NCBI RefSeq assembly: GCF_000716435.1
Contig: NZ_JNWO01000006.1
Span: forward strand, 62,001-126,000
Reading direction: 5' to 3'
Origin: Streptomyces xylophagus
GTDB lineage: Bacteria > Actinomycetota > Actinomycetes > Streptomycetales > Streptomycetaceae
DNA: 64,000 nucleotides
A model generated the notes under the pieces. The model was not told the origin of the DNA and did no database searches. It saw only the letters and a program-made list of their open reading frames with translations. Of the stretch, positions 45,841 to 54,208 are shown piece by piece; the stretch's first letter is position 1; each line of letters begins with the position of its first letter. Position numbers and translations under genes: made by a program.

Positions 45841-46153
45841 CGGGACGGTCGTACGGGGTGCCCTGTACGACCGTTACGTCATCGGCGTTCTGGTTGGGCC
45901 GTGACGGCTCCGGGCCTTGTTCGCCGGACCGTGCGGCCAGGTCCGAAGGTCCGTCGAACATGGCCCGCGCGAGAACGGCCATGGCCTCCGAGTCCTCCCC
46001 CAAGGAAGAGGAGAAGGACAGCGGGACGCCACGTGCGATGTGGTCCAACGCCATTTGCTCTGGTGTACGCCCCTCCAAGAGAGCGAGTGTGCGCAGCACT
46101 TCGGCCTGGTCGCCGGTGTAGGTGAGCGTCACTGTGACGGAGGTGTCGGACAT
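45779..46153 (-). CDS. Small hypothetical, antitoxin-like protein
   Basis: A 124-residue soluble protein. The first 45 residues are structured-looking (TYTGDQAEVLRTLALLEGRT), then come Ser/Pro-rich disordered sequences. The N-terminal part is related to the decayed reading frames at 38924-39199. GGGAG lies 6 bases ahead of ATG 46153. No toxin gene is adjacent. Function unknown. Confidence 0.55.
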   Translation of the reverse strand: MSDTSVTVTLTYTGDQAEVLRTLALLEGRTPEQMALDHIARGVPLSFSSSLGEDSEAMAVLARAMFDGPSDLAARSGEQGPEPSRPNQNADDVTVVQGTPYDRPVTPIPPSQAHPDAASGTASS

Positions 46154-46248
46154 GAGGATCTCCCAGCGCAGGACGTGCACAACTGGCATGCGAATGAGCC
46201 TCGATCGCCCGGAGTAGAGGACCGGGGTTCTGTTCGGCCCAGGGTGCC

Positions 46249-46380
46249 CTATGCCTCCTTCGGTGGACACACGAGGTGGAGATGGACTGTGTGTCCAGGG
46301 TCGGAAGCCCCGTGGATGTCGTGAGTGCTGTAGGCCTCGCCGGGCCTGATCGCCTGCTGGCACTTCCCGCAGATCTTCAC
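46249..46380 (-). CDS. 43-residue Cys/His zinc-ribbon-like protein
   Basis: Begins at GTG 46380, which overlaps the stop of the upstream Cys-rich gene (GTGA). It contains CGKC near the N-terminus and a His/Cys-rich C-terminus (HTVHLHLVC), suggesting a Zn site. The open frame extends far upstream, but only this part looks coding, as GTGA coupling indicates. Typical of small accessory genes around streptomycete WhiJ-like clusters. Confidence 0.55.
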   Translation of the reverse strand: MKICGKCQQAIRPGEAYSTHDIHGASDPGHTVHLHLVCPPKEA

Positions 46381-46725
46381 CGGCGGGCACTCCTCACCAC
46401 GCGCCACAGGGCCAGGCCGGTCTCGCAACGGGAGACGTCGTCCACGCACTGTTCGCAGGACGGGGCGTGGTCGAGGATCGCTCGGTAGGCGTTCTCGCCG
46501 ACGCAGGGACGGCAGCCGCGAGGGAACCACTGCGCCTCTCCTGCGTCCGCCTCGTTCGTTCGCTCGCCGAGGTCGACGGCCGTCTCGATCGTGAGCGTCA
46601 CTCCGCACCAGACGCAGTGCCGGCCCCGGATCGTGCTCGGACAGGCCCTCCACATCCGGCAGCGGCACGAAGAAGGCCGGGTTCTTTTCGAGTGCTGGAG
46701 TGTCTGGTCCTTTGCCGGCCGTCAT
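46377..46725 (-). CDS. Cys-rich small protein with apparent frameshift
   Basis: From ATG 46725 (GGAGG 7 bases ahead) the frame reads MTAGKGPDTPALEKN...LPDVEGLSEHDPG. The rest of a natural-looking protein (RHCVWCGVTL...RGCRPCVGENAY...CEQC) continues in the next frame to 46377. Removing one G from the GGGG run near 46630 would join them into a roughly 115-residue protein with several Cys pairs. Alternatively a 92-residue protein starts at ATG 46655. It may be a real mutation, a sequencing error or recoding. Confidence 0.5.
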
Positions 46726-46834
46726 CCGCATACCTCCCGAGGTGTCTGCCGCGACCGTAGGGAAGATGACGGTAGGTGGAAACCGGTCGACGGTGGTGCA
46801 AGTCCATGTAAGCAACTGGATGTTGGAGGGCACC

Positions 46835-47086
46835 ATGGCGTCACGGTTCATCGGTATCGATCCCGATACCGACAAGGATCACTGCCCCACCGTCTGGGTG
46901 GACGAGGAGAAGGGCGAGTTCGTCATCCAGGGCTGGAAGGCGGACGAGCGGCTTGCGGAGGAAGTCCGGGCGGCCGGCCCGCTGCCGGACTACGAAGCCG
47001 TCGTGCGTATCCCCGTGCGCATGGTCGACATCCTGAAGGAGGCGTGCGATGTCGCCGATGCCCGCGTTCAGGGAACTGATCGCTGA
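46835..47086 (+). CDS. Small conserved protein of a DUF6879/XRE cluster
   Basis: An 83-residue acidic protein (FIGIDPDTDKDHCPTVWVDEE; ends VQGTDR). Relatives occur next to DUF6879 genes in streptomycetes; function unknown. ATG 46835 follows GGAGGG. It overlaps the DUF6879 gene by 38 bases, so the two are translationally coupled. Confidence 0.75.
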   Translation: MASRFIGIDPDTDKDHCPTVWVDEEKGEFVIQGWKADERLAEEVRAAGPLPDYEAVVRIPVRMVDILKEACDVADARVQGTDR

Positions 47087-47564
47087 GGCCAAGCGCTCGG
47101 CCGTCCATCTGGAGCTGAGGGACACGTACTTCAGCAATCCCCGCTTCGAGGCGTGGCAGCGGGGAGAGCGTGTCGCCTGGGCGGACCGGGCCTCCTGGTG
47201 GGGTTCCTTCGAGGACTCGATCGCGGACGCCGTGGCGCGGGGCGTGACGGTTCGTCGGGCCCGTGTGGTCTCGGAGCCGGTGACGGAGTACATCCGCTGG
47301 GAGCACTACGTCACGCGCGGCAACGTGGAAGCCGGAGAACTCGTACGGTGGCTCCCCCGCAGCCGGACCTCGGACCTGCTCCTGCCGGGCAACGACTTCT
47401 GGCTCTTCGACGACTCCCTGATCCGTGTGCACCACTTCTCCGGGGACGGCGAGTCGGTGGAGGATGAACTGCTCGACGACCCGGAGCTGATCCGGGTCTG
47501 TGCCACGGCCTTCGAGCGCATCTGGGAGCGTGCCATCCCCCACGACCAGTACGAGACCAAGTAG
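47049..47564 (+). CDS. DUF6879-family protein
   Basis: A 171-residue protein. FRELIAEAKRSAVHLELRDTY at the N-terminus, WEHYVTRGNVEAGELVRWLPR and the NDFWLFDD motif are typical of DUF6879 (formerly annotated hypothetical). It normally pairs with an XRE regulator of the Scr1/DUF5753 type, as here (20 bases downstream). The role is probably regulatory, perhaps as the XRE protein's partner, by analogy with WhiJ systems. Confidence 0.88.
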   Translation: MSPMPAFRELIAEAKRSAVHLELRDTYFSNPRFEAWQRGERVAWADRASWWGSFEDSIADAVARGVTVRRARVVSEPVTEYIRWEHYVTRGNVEAGELVRWLPRSRTSDLLLPGNDFWLFDDSLIRVHHFSGDGESVEDELLDDPELIRVCATAFERIWERAIPHDQYETK

Positions 47565-47584
47565 GCGAGCGCGACAGTCCGGCC

Positions 47585-48436
47585 ATGCCACCCACCTCCC
47601 CCTCGTCGAGAGTCGAGGCCGCCCGCAAGGCGCTTGCCGGCCGGCTCCGTGAGATCCGCCTGGACGCGGGGATCACGAAGCGAGAATTCGCCGCGCGCTG
47701 CGAGTGGAGCGAGGCGAAGTCCTCGCGCATCGAGAACGCCCGCACGGCACCCTCCGACGAGGACATCCGGTCGTGGTGCCGTGCGTGCGGCGCCGAGGAC
47801 CTGGCGCCCGACCTCGTGGCCGCCAACCGTGACGCCGACTCCCTGTACGTCCAGTGGCGCCGCCTGCAGCGCACGGGCCTGAAACGGCTCCAGCAGTCCA
47901 CGGTGCCGCTGTACCAGCGGACCCGGAACTTCAAGGTCTACTGCCACAACGTCGTACCGGGGTTCCTCCAGACGCCTGGATACGCTACGGCCCTCCTACG
48001 AGCCATCGCCGCTTTCCGAGACCTTCCGGACGACGTCGCCGAGGCCGTCGAAGCCCGAACGGACCGCTCCCGCATCATCCGTGAGGGCGACCACCGCTTC
48101 GCGATCGTCATCGAGGAGGCCGTCCTCGGATACCGCCTCGGCGACGCGGGAGTCATGTCGGGCCAACTCGGCCACCTGCTCTCCGTGATGGCCCTGCCCG
48201 CCGTCTCGCTCGGCGTCATCCCTGCGGACATCGAGCGGACGATGTGGCCCATCGAGTCCTTCACGGTCTTCGACGACGAGCGCGTGGACCACGAACCGCT
48301 TTCAGCCTCCGTGAAGATCGCCGCTCCGGACGAAGTCGGCCAGTACGTCAAGGCGTTCGGGGAGATGCATCGCCAGGCCGTCTACGGGGCTGAGGCGCGG
48401 GCTCTGATCCTCAGAGCCATCGAGGCCCTCCTCTGA
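47585..48436 (+). CDS. XRE-family regulator with DUF5753 (Scr1/WhiJ-like)
   Basis: A 283-residue protein: N-terminal HTH (GRLREIRLDAGITKREFAARCEWSEAKSSRIENAR) and C-terminal DUF5753 domain (VPGFLQTPGYATALLRAIA). Streptomycetes have many such proteins, several affecting development. The three genes 46835-48436 form one operon; the Cys-rich pair lies divergently. A DUF397 gene, the usual partner, is absent. Confidence 0.9.
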   Translation: MPPTSPSSRVEAARKALAGRLREIRLDAGITKREFAARCEWSEAKSSRIENARTAPSDEDIRSWCRACGAEDLAPDLVAANRDADSLYVQWRRLQRTGLKRLQQSTVPLYQRTRNFKVYCHNVVPGFLQTPGYATALLRAIAAFRDLPDDVAEAVEARTDRSRIIREGDHRFAIVIEEAVLGYRLGDAGVMSGQLGHLLSVMALPAVSLGVIPADIERTMWPIESFTVFDDERVDHEPLSASVKIAAPDEVGQYVKAFGEMHRQAVYGAEARALILRAIEALL

Positions 48437-48543
48437 CCACCAGCCCATTGCGCGTGCGGTGCATGATCTGGAGAGGGTGGCCACGGTGCCCGGAGTGGTT
48501 GAACTCCCCCTGGATCAGAGGGAGTTCAACTCGACACTGCCGC

Positions 48544-49347
48544 CTACCAGATCGCCTCCACCCACTCCGGGTGGTCGATGAACGGGTTCCGGTTGTGCTG
48601 GTAGGTGTCGTAGATGACCTGGTTGCGGTTCTCCTCGAAGGCGCTCGGCGGGTCCGCCTCGTTCCAGGCCTTGAGGACGGAGAGCTTGCCCATGTAGGGG
48701 TTGCTGCCGTTGCCCACCTTCTCGTTGGGCTCCAGGTCGGCGAAGCCGTCGTCGCCCTCGTAGCGCACGGCCATGTAGAGGATCATGCGGGCCACGTCGC
48801 CCCGGTCCGCCGCGCGCGGCGCGAAGGAGTCGGAGTCGACGATGCTGCCGCCGCCGTTGGTGACCGCGCTGCCGCCGTTGTCGAAGTCCAGGTTGCCGCG
48901 GATGCTGTTGACCTGTACGTCCGCGGGGCGCAGGTGGTGCAGGTCGGTGCCGGGACCGGTCACCTCGCCGAAGTCGCCGTGGGACTTGGCCCACGTGTGC
49001 TCGCGGTTCCAGTCGCCGACGTCGCCGCCGTTGAGGGACTTGGCACGGGAGACGCCGCTGTACAGCAGGATCACGTTGCTGCTGTTGTTCGGGTCCTGGT
49101 CGGTGACCTTCAGCGCGTTCCAGACCGCGGAGTACGAGATCTTCGTCTGGCTGCTGATGATCGTGTGCAGCGAGGACTTCAGGCTCGTGCCCGTCTTGCC
49201 GATCGCGTTCTTGTAGTACGTCGCGTCGTACGCGGTCGTCGTGGCCGACGCCGGGGTCGCTGTCAGGGTCGGCGCGGCGAGGCCGACCAGGACGGCCGCG
49301 GTGGTCAACGCCACCGTTTTCCAGCGGTGCATGCGAGTCGCCAACAT
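48544..49347 (-). CDS. Secreted endonuclease I
   Basis: A 267-residue exported nuclease of the EndA/NucM (Endonuclease_1) family. The signal peptide is VALTTAAVLVGLAAPTLTATPASA. The beta-beta-alpha-metal core is in WNREHTWAKSHGDF and TDLHHLRPADVQVNS, with catalytic His, and Asn in SIRGNLDF. ATG 49347 or 49332 are possible starts. A diverged piece of the same family lies at 42131-42250. Confidence 0.92.
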   Translation of the reverse strand: MLATRMHRWKTVALTTAAVLVGLAAPTLTATPASATTTAYDATYYKNAIGKTGTSLKSSLHTIISSQTKISYSAVWNALKVTDQDPNNSSNVILLYSGVSRAKSLNGGDVGDWNREHTWAKSHGDFGEVTGPGTDLHHLRPADVQVNSIRGNLDFDNGGSAVTNGGGSIVDSDSFAPRAADRGDVARMILYMAVRYEGDDGFADLEPNEKVGNGSNPYMGKLSVLKAWNEADPPSAFEENRNQVIYDTYQHNRNPFIDHPEWVEAIW

Positions 49348-49502
49348 AAAGAGTGTCCCATCTACGCGGGTTGAATGGGGCGGCAAACGGGAGCGTGACA
49401 TGCACATGCGGTCATGTAAATAAACGAGACGTGTCGATCAGGTGACCGGAAGCGACAATTTGCCCTGTGTCTACGCGAGTTGACGGTGGGATGACATACC
49501 AA

Positions 49503-49534
49503 AACGGCCCCCGACCGTGTGGTCGGGGGCCGTT
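49503..49534 (-). terminator. Terminator downstream of the GT39-like gene
   Basis: Perfect 14-base arms 49503-49516 and 49521-49534 with a GTGT loop, 29 bases beyond the stop of the minus-strand glycosyltransferase. Confidence 0.88.
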
Positions 49535-49563
49535 GGCCGTTCAGCTACCTCAGTGTCGTGTCG

Positions 49564-51879
49564 TCACTTCACGTCCGACGGGTCCAGCCGGTAGATCGTC
49601 GACGTGTTGGTCGTGGTGGAGGAGGTGGAGGAGGACGAAGAGCTTGAACTCTTCTCCGTCGACGCGCTCTTGTCGTACGCGCTCTCCTTCACCGCCGTCG
49701 CGTTCTTCTGCACCCACGCGGTGATCTCGGTGTTCAGGCTGCTGTTGCCGCCCATACCGCCGCCACCGAGCTGGATGTAGTGCAACTCGCCCTTCTTCAC
49801 CAGCTCCTTGAGCTTGGCGAGGGTCATCGCCTTGTCGGAGCCGGTGAAGCCCCACATGGAGATGACGGGCTTGTGGGTGCTGAGGATCAGCTGGCCCGCG
49901 CTCTGCGAATTGGACACCGCGAGCAGCCACTTGGCGCCGTCCTGGTTCTTCTCCAGGTACGAGATCAGCGCGCTGGACGTGGTGCCGCCCATGCCGCCAC
50001 CGCCACCGCCGCCGAAGCCGCCGCGCGTACCGCCGGTGGCGCCACCCGGAGCCGTACCGGTGCCACCCGCCGTACCGGTGCCCCCCGACGCCGTACCGCC
50101 AGGAGCCGTACCGCCGCCGGGGAACTCCCCGTTGGTACCGCCCTGTTGGCCACCCGTCGTGCCGCCATTCGGCGCACCGCTCGGTGCTCCGCCGCCCTGC
50201 GGCAGCTCACCCGTGCCGCCGCCACCCGGCGTCATCCCGCCGGGCGCCTCGCCGCTCGCCTGGCCGCCGCCCTGCTGGGTGCCGCCGCCGGGACCGCCCT
50301 GGCCGCCGCCGAAGCCGCCCCGGCCGCCGCCCCCGCCGGGGCCGCCCATGCCGCCGCCGGTCGACGGGCCCGCCGTCGGGTTCGTACCGCCCATGCCGCC
50401 GCCGGAGCCGCTCGACGCGGCCGGAGTCACGGCGTACGCCGTCGGGCCGGCCAGGGCCGCGATGATCGCCGCCGCGATGGACGCGGTGAGCAGCCGGCCG
50501 CGGTTGCCGGAGCGGAAGACGAACAGGCCGATGATCGCCGCGACCATCAGCACACCCACCGTCGGCCACAGCCAGGTGTTCCAGCCGGAGGCCCGGCGCA
50601 GCACCACGATCGCCCAGATACCGGTGACCGCGAGGCCGGCCGGCAGGACCCAGGACCAGCGCGCGTCGCCGCTGCGGAAGGCGCGCCACAGCATGACGCC
50701 GCCGCCACCGCACAGCGCCGCGATGCCCGGGGCGAGCGCGGTCGTGTAGTACGGGTGCATCGTGCCCTGGGCCATGCTGAAGGTGACGTAGTGGAGCAGG
50801 GTCCAGCCGCCCCACATGACCAGCGCGGCGCGGGTCGCGTCGGTGCGCGGGGCGCGGCCGACCAGGACCAGGCCGGCGATCAGGGCGATCGCCGAGAAGG
50901 GGAGCAGCCAGGAGATCTGGCCGCCGAGGATGTCGTTGAACATCCGGCCGAGGCCCGCGGTGCCGGCGAAGGTGCCTCCGCCGCCACCCCCGCCTCCGCC
51001 GCCGTTGCCCTCGCCGCCGAACACGCGGCCGAAGCCGTCGTAGCCCATGATCAGGTCCCAGGCCGTGCCGTCCGTCGAGCCGCCGATGTAGGGGCGGTCC
51101 GAGGCGGGGACGAGGGAGACGGCCGTGGCCCACCAGAAGCTGGAGACGGCCAACGCGACCGTGGCCAGGGCGAGTTGGACCAGCTTCTTCTTCCAGCCGA
51201 GCTTCGACGCGAACAGGTACACGGCGAAGACGGCGGGCAGCGCGATATAGCCCTGGAGGAGCTTGGTGTTGAACGCGAAGCCGAAGCAGACCGCCGAGCC
51301 GAGCAGGGGAAGCAGCTTCTCGGTGCGCACGGCGCGCAGGCCGAGGGCCGCGCCCGCCACCATCAGCAGGACGAGGAGGGTGTCGGGGTTGTTGTCGCGG
51401 TTGATGGCGACCGTGATCGGGGTGAGGGCGAGGACCAGCGCCGCGATCGTCGCGGCCACGTGGCCGAAGTACCGCTTCACGGAGGAGTGCAGGATCCAGA
51501 TCGTGCCGAGCGCGGCGGCGACCTCCGGCAGCATCATCTGCCAGGTGCCGAAGCCGAAGATCCGGCACGACAGGCCCATCACCATCAGGGAGAAGGGTGG
51601 CTTGTCGACCGTGAGGAAGTTGCCCGCGTCCAGCGAACCGAAGAACCAGGCCTTCCAGTTCTGCGTGCCGCTGTAAATGGCGCTGCTGTAGAAGCTGTTG
51701 AGGCTGGAGCCCGAGAGGTTCCAGGAGTACAGCACCGCGGCGAGGACCATGATGGCGATCAGCGCGGGCAGCGACCAGCGGGGCGCCTTCTCGGGCGGCG
51801 CCTCGGCGGGTGGGGCCGGCGGCGGCCAGTCGGCGGACGCGGGTTCGGTGTGGGGGTGTGGATCGGTGGCAGATGTCAC
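49564..51879 (-). CDS. GT39/ArnT-like mannosyltransferase with Gly-rich insert
   Basis: A 771-residue polyprenol-phosphate-sugar transferase-like membrane protein. The N-terminal half has about ten helices with NSFYSSAIYSGTQNW and FLTVDKPPFSLMVMG, the GT39/PMT_2 first-loop acidic region. A short poly-Gly run occurs at about 288-302. Residues about 487-631 are Gly/Thr/Pro low complexity, then a soluble C-terminal domain (KWLLAVSNSQSAGQLIL) ends in a Ser/Thr tail. Likely surface protein or glycan modification. The GTG at 51879 is the likely start. Confidence 0.88.
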   Translation of the reverse strand: MTSATDPHPHTEPASADWPPPAPPAEAPPEKAPRWSLPALIAIMVLAAVLYSWNLSGSSLNSFYSSAIYSGTQNWKAWFFGSLDAGNFLTVDKPPFSLMVMGLSCRIFGFGTWQMMLPEVAAALGTIWILHSSVKRYFGHVAATIAALVLALTPITVAINRDNNPDTLLVLLMVAGAALGLRAVRTEKLLPLLGSAVCFGFAFNTKLLQGYIALPAVFAVYLFASKLGWKKKLVQLALATVALAVSSFWWATAVSLVPASDRPYIGGSTDGTAWDLIMGYDGFGRVFGGEGNGGGGGGGGGGTFAGTAGLGRMFNDILGGQISWLLPFSAIALIAGLVLVGRAPRTDATRAALVMWGGWTLLHYVTFSMAQGTMHPYYTTALAPGIAALCGGGGVMLWRAFRSGDARWSWVLPAGLAVTGIWAIVVLRRASGWNTWLWPTVGVLMVAAIIGLFVFRSGNRGRLLTASIAAAIIAALAGPTAYAVTPAASSGSGGGMGGTNPTAGPSTGGGMGGPGGGGGRGGFGGGQGGPGGGTQQGGGQASGEAPGGMTPGGGGTGELPQGGGAPSGAPNGGTTGGQQGGTNGEFPGGGTAPGGTASGGTGTAGGTGTAPGGATGGTRGGFGGGGGGGMGGTTSSALISYLEKNQDGAKWLLAVSNSQSAGQLILSTHKPVISMWGFTGSDKAMTLAKLKELVKKGELHYIQLGGGGMGGNSSLNTEITAWVQKNATAVKESAYDKSASTEKSSSSSSSSTSSTTTNTSTIYRLDPSDVK

Positions 51880-52024
51880 CCGGCCATCGTGCGAACGCAG
51901 GGTGGGTAGGTGCTGTGCCGTACCTAGTGCTCGGCTGTGAATTCGCACAGGCCCGGGTAACGGCTCGTACAACCGTTCTCCAATTCGTACAACCTTTCAC
52001 GCCTTCCTGTGAGTCAAGTCATGC

Positions 52025-52876
52025 ATGACTCAGTCTCATTGGACATCCCGCCGGGCCAGAGTGCTGGCGGCCGGCGTGGGCGCCGGGGTGCTCATACCCG
52101 TGCTGGCCGCCGCGACCCCCGCTGCCGCCGCCACCCCGACGGTCAGCTGTACGTCCGCCAAGGCGGGCCTCGCCGCCAAGCTGAAGAAGGACATCACCGC
52201 GGCCCTCGCGACCCGCAAGGGAACCGTCGCCGTCGGCCTCTACGACCGCACCACCAACACCACCTGCACGCTACGGGCGACGAGTGCCTACGACTCGGCC
52301 AGTACCGTCAAGGTGACCGTCCTCGCCACGCTGCTGTGGGACGCGAAGAAGCACGACCGCCTGCTGACGACGCGGGAGTCGACGCTCGCCAAGGCCATGA
52401 TCACCAAGTCGGACAACGACGCGACCTCCACCCTGTGGAAGCAACTGGGCCTGACGAAGATCAAGGGCTTCCTCACGGCGGCCGGCATGACCCAGACCAA
52501 GCCCGGCGCGAACAACTACTGGGGCCTGACCCAGGAGACCGTGACCGACGAGCAGAAGCTCCTCAAGCTGGTCACCGCGAAGAACACGGTGCTGAGCGAC
52601 AACTCCCGTGCGTACATCCTGAAGTTGATGAACCAGGTGATTGCCGGCCAGCGTTGGGGCACGCCCTCCGGCGCCCCGTCGACCGTCACCGTGCACGTCA
52701 AGAACGGCTGGCTGCAGCGCTCCACGCACGGCTGGCGCGTCCACAGCCTGGGCACCTTCAACGGCGGCGGCCACGACTACATGATGAGCGTGCTCACCCA
52801 GGACAACAGCACGATGAGCTACGGCATCACCACGATCCAGGGTGTCGCGAAGGCGATCCACAAGGACCTCGCGTAG
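52025..52876 (+). CDS. Secreted class A beta-lactamase-fold serine hydrolase
   Basis: A 283-residue exported protein with a twin-arginine-like signal (TSRRARVLAAGVGAG). The penicillin-recognising fold is complete: STVK at about 93-96 (SxxK), SDN at 129-131, and KNG at 226-228 replacing KTG. An Omega-loop Glu equivalent to Glu166 is not obvious, so it may be a DD-peptidase-like or non-lactamase hydrolase. A 24-base tandem repeat overlaps its stop codon. Confidence 0.85.
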   Translation: MTQSHWTSRRARVLAAGVGAGVLIPVLAAATPAAAATPTVSCTSAKAGLAAKLKKDITAALATRKGTVAVGLYDRTTNTTCTLRATSAYDSASTVKVTVLATLLWDAKKHDRLLTTRESTLAKAMITKSDNDATSTLWKQLGLTKIKGFLTAAGMTQTKPGANNYWGLTQETVTDEQKLLKLVTAKNTVLSDNSRAYILKLMNQVIAGQRWGTPSGAPSTVTVHVKNGWLQRSTHGWRVHSLGTFNGGGHDYMMSVLTQDNSTMSYGITTIQGVAKAIHKDLA

Positions 52877-52924
52877 CCGGTTCACAGGGATCTCGCTCAA
52901 CGGATCCACAGGGTTCTCGCTCAG
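52853..52924 (+). repeat. Three tandem 24-bp units across a stop codon
   Basis: Units at 52853-52876 (end of the coding region, including TAG), 52877-52900 and 52901-52924. The second and third agree at 19 of 24 bases. If read through, they would encode IHKDLA-stop, VHRDLAQ, IHRVLAQ. Confidence 0.75.
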
Positions 52925-52983
52925 CAAACGCGCTTAACTGCAAGGTCTCCCGCACGTCACCCACCCGTCCTACGGTGGCGCCC

Positions 52984-54045
52984 ATGCGCCTGAGAACCGT
53001 ACTCGCGACCGCGACCGCCGGCCTGGCGGCGGCCACCTGCCTCACCGCCGCCGCCGGGCCCGCGAACGCCAGCAACTCCCGTACCGGCAACTCCCGCACC
53101 ACCAACGCCTGTTCGTCCTCCGTCTCGATCGACCGCTTCTCCGACGCGCTCGACAAGACGACGTACGACGGCACCTTCGTCGGCAACTTCTCCGCGCTCG
53201 CGCTGGACAAGGACGGCTCGCTCGCCGCCCTGGAGGACCGTTCCTCGCTGTTCAGCCTGGACGCGAAGACCCTCCAGCCGAAGAGCGTCGTCCCGCTCGC
53301 CGACGAGAACGGCGCCGCCCTCGACTCCGAGGGCCTGGTCATCGACCGCGACGGCACCCGCCTCATCACCTCCGAGACCGAGCCGTCCATCCGCCGCTAC
53401 TCCCGCGACGGCAAGATCCTGGACCGCCTCCCGGTCCCGTCCTCACTACTGGTCGCGCCTGCGGGCCGGGCCGTCTCCAACCAGACGTTCGAGGGCCTGA
53501 CCCTGCTGCCCGGCGGCCACACGCTCCTCGCGTCGATGGAGTACCCGATCGCCGGCGACACCTCGGGCGCCGTCCGCTTCCAGACCTGGACCCGCACCAA
53601 GGGCGACCACTTCAAGCTCGCCGCCCAGTACGCCTACAAGACCGACGCGACCTTCCTCGGCGTCCCCGAGGTACAGGCGCTCCCCGACGGCCGCCTCCTC
53701 GTCCTGGAACGCGGCTTCACCAGCGGCGTCGGCAACACCGTCCGCCTCTACCTGGCCGACCCCCGCCACGCGACGGACACCAGCAAGATCGACACCCTTA
53801 CGGGCCAGCCCGGAGTCCGCCTCATCAAGAAGACCCTGCTCGCGGACATCGCCGACTGCCCGACCTTGGGCGCCACGGCGAAGCAGCCCCAGCCGAACCC
53901 CCTCCTCGACAACATCGAGGGCATGGTGATCACGGGGAGGGAGAAGGGCGCCTACAAGGTGCTGCTGGTGAGCGACGACAACCAGAACGCAGTTCAGACG
54001 ACCCGCTTCTATTACCTCCGGGTACGCACAACGCCCGCCTTTTAG
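52984..54045 (+). CDS. Secreted esterase-like/phytase-family protein
   Basis: A 353-residue exported protein. The signal peptide is TVLATATAGLAAATCLTAAAGPANA. The mature protein is a beta-propeller of the esterase-like phytase group: FVGNFSALALDKDGSLAAL, DSEGLVIDRDGTRLI, NQTFEGLTLLPGG and NIEGMVI are repeated strand motifs. Phosphoesterase activity is a family-level guess. ATG 52984 is the start; the longer frame runs through the upstream gene. Confidence 0.85.
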   Translation: MRLRTVLATATAGLAAATCLTAAAGPANASNSRTGNSRTTNACSSSVSIDRFSDALDKTTYDGTFVGNFSALALDKDGSLAALEDRSSLFSLDAKTLQPKSVVPLADENGAALDSEGLVIDRDGTRLITSETEPSIRRYSRDGKILDRLPVPSSLLVAPAGRAVSNQTFEGLTLLPGGHTLLASMEYPIAGDTSGAVRFQTWTRTKGDHFKLAAQYAYKTDATFLGVPEVQALPDGRLLVLERGFTSGVGNTVRLYLADPRHATDTSKIDTLTGQPGVRLIKKTLLADIADCPTLGATAKQPQPNPLLDNIEGMVITGREKGAYKVLLVSDDNQNAVQTTRFYYLRVRTTPAF

Positions 54046-54049
54046 CTTT

Positions 54050-54083
54050 TAGGGGCGCGGGGAACTGCGCGACCAGCCACAAC
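54050..54083 (+). repeat. Streptomyces intergenic repeat, 34-bp short form
   Basis: Identical to 18912-18945; starts 4 bases after the esterase-like gene's stop codon. Confidence 0.85.
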
Positions 54084-54208
54084 GCACCCGCACTGTGATG
54101 ACGACCGAACCCAGCGGAGCGTTTTGTTGCGGAGGGATGAAATCCGTTCCTTTCCGCGTTGGTGCCTTCCGTAAGACCAGCTGATCAGGGGCGAACGGAA
54201 GGCACCGC

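Noticed and set aside
46249..46875. 208-codon minus-strand frame as one gene
   Set aside because: Only the first part (from ATG 46725) and last 43 codons look natural; the middle is Arg/Pro-rich shadow, better explained by a frameshift and a separate small gene.
38924..49407. Prophage or integrative element
   Set aside because: No integrase, transposase, replication or att repeats seen; only compositional and remnant evidence of acquired DNA.
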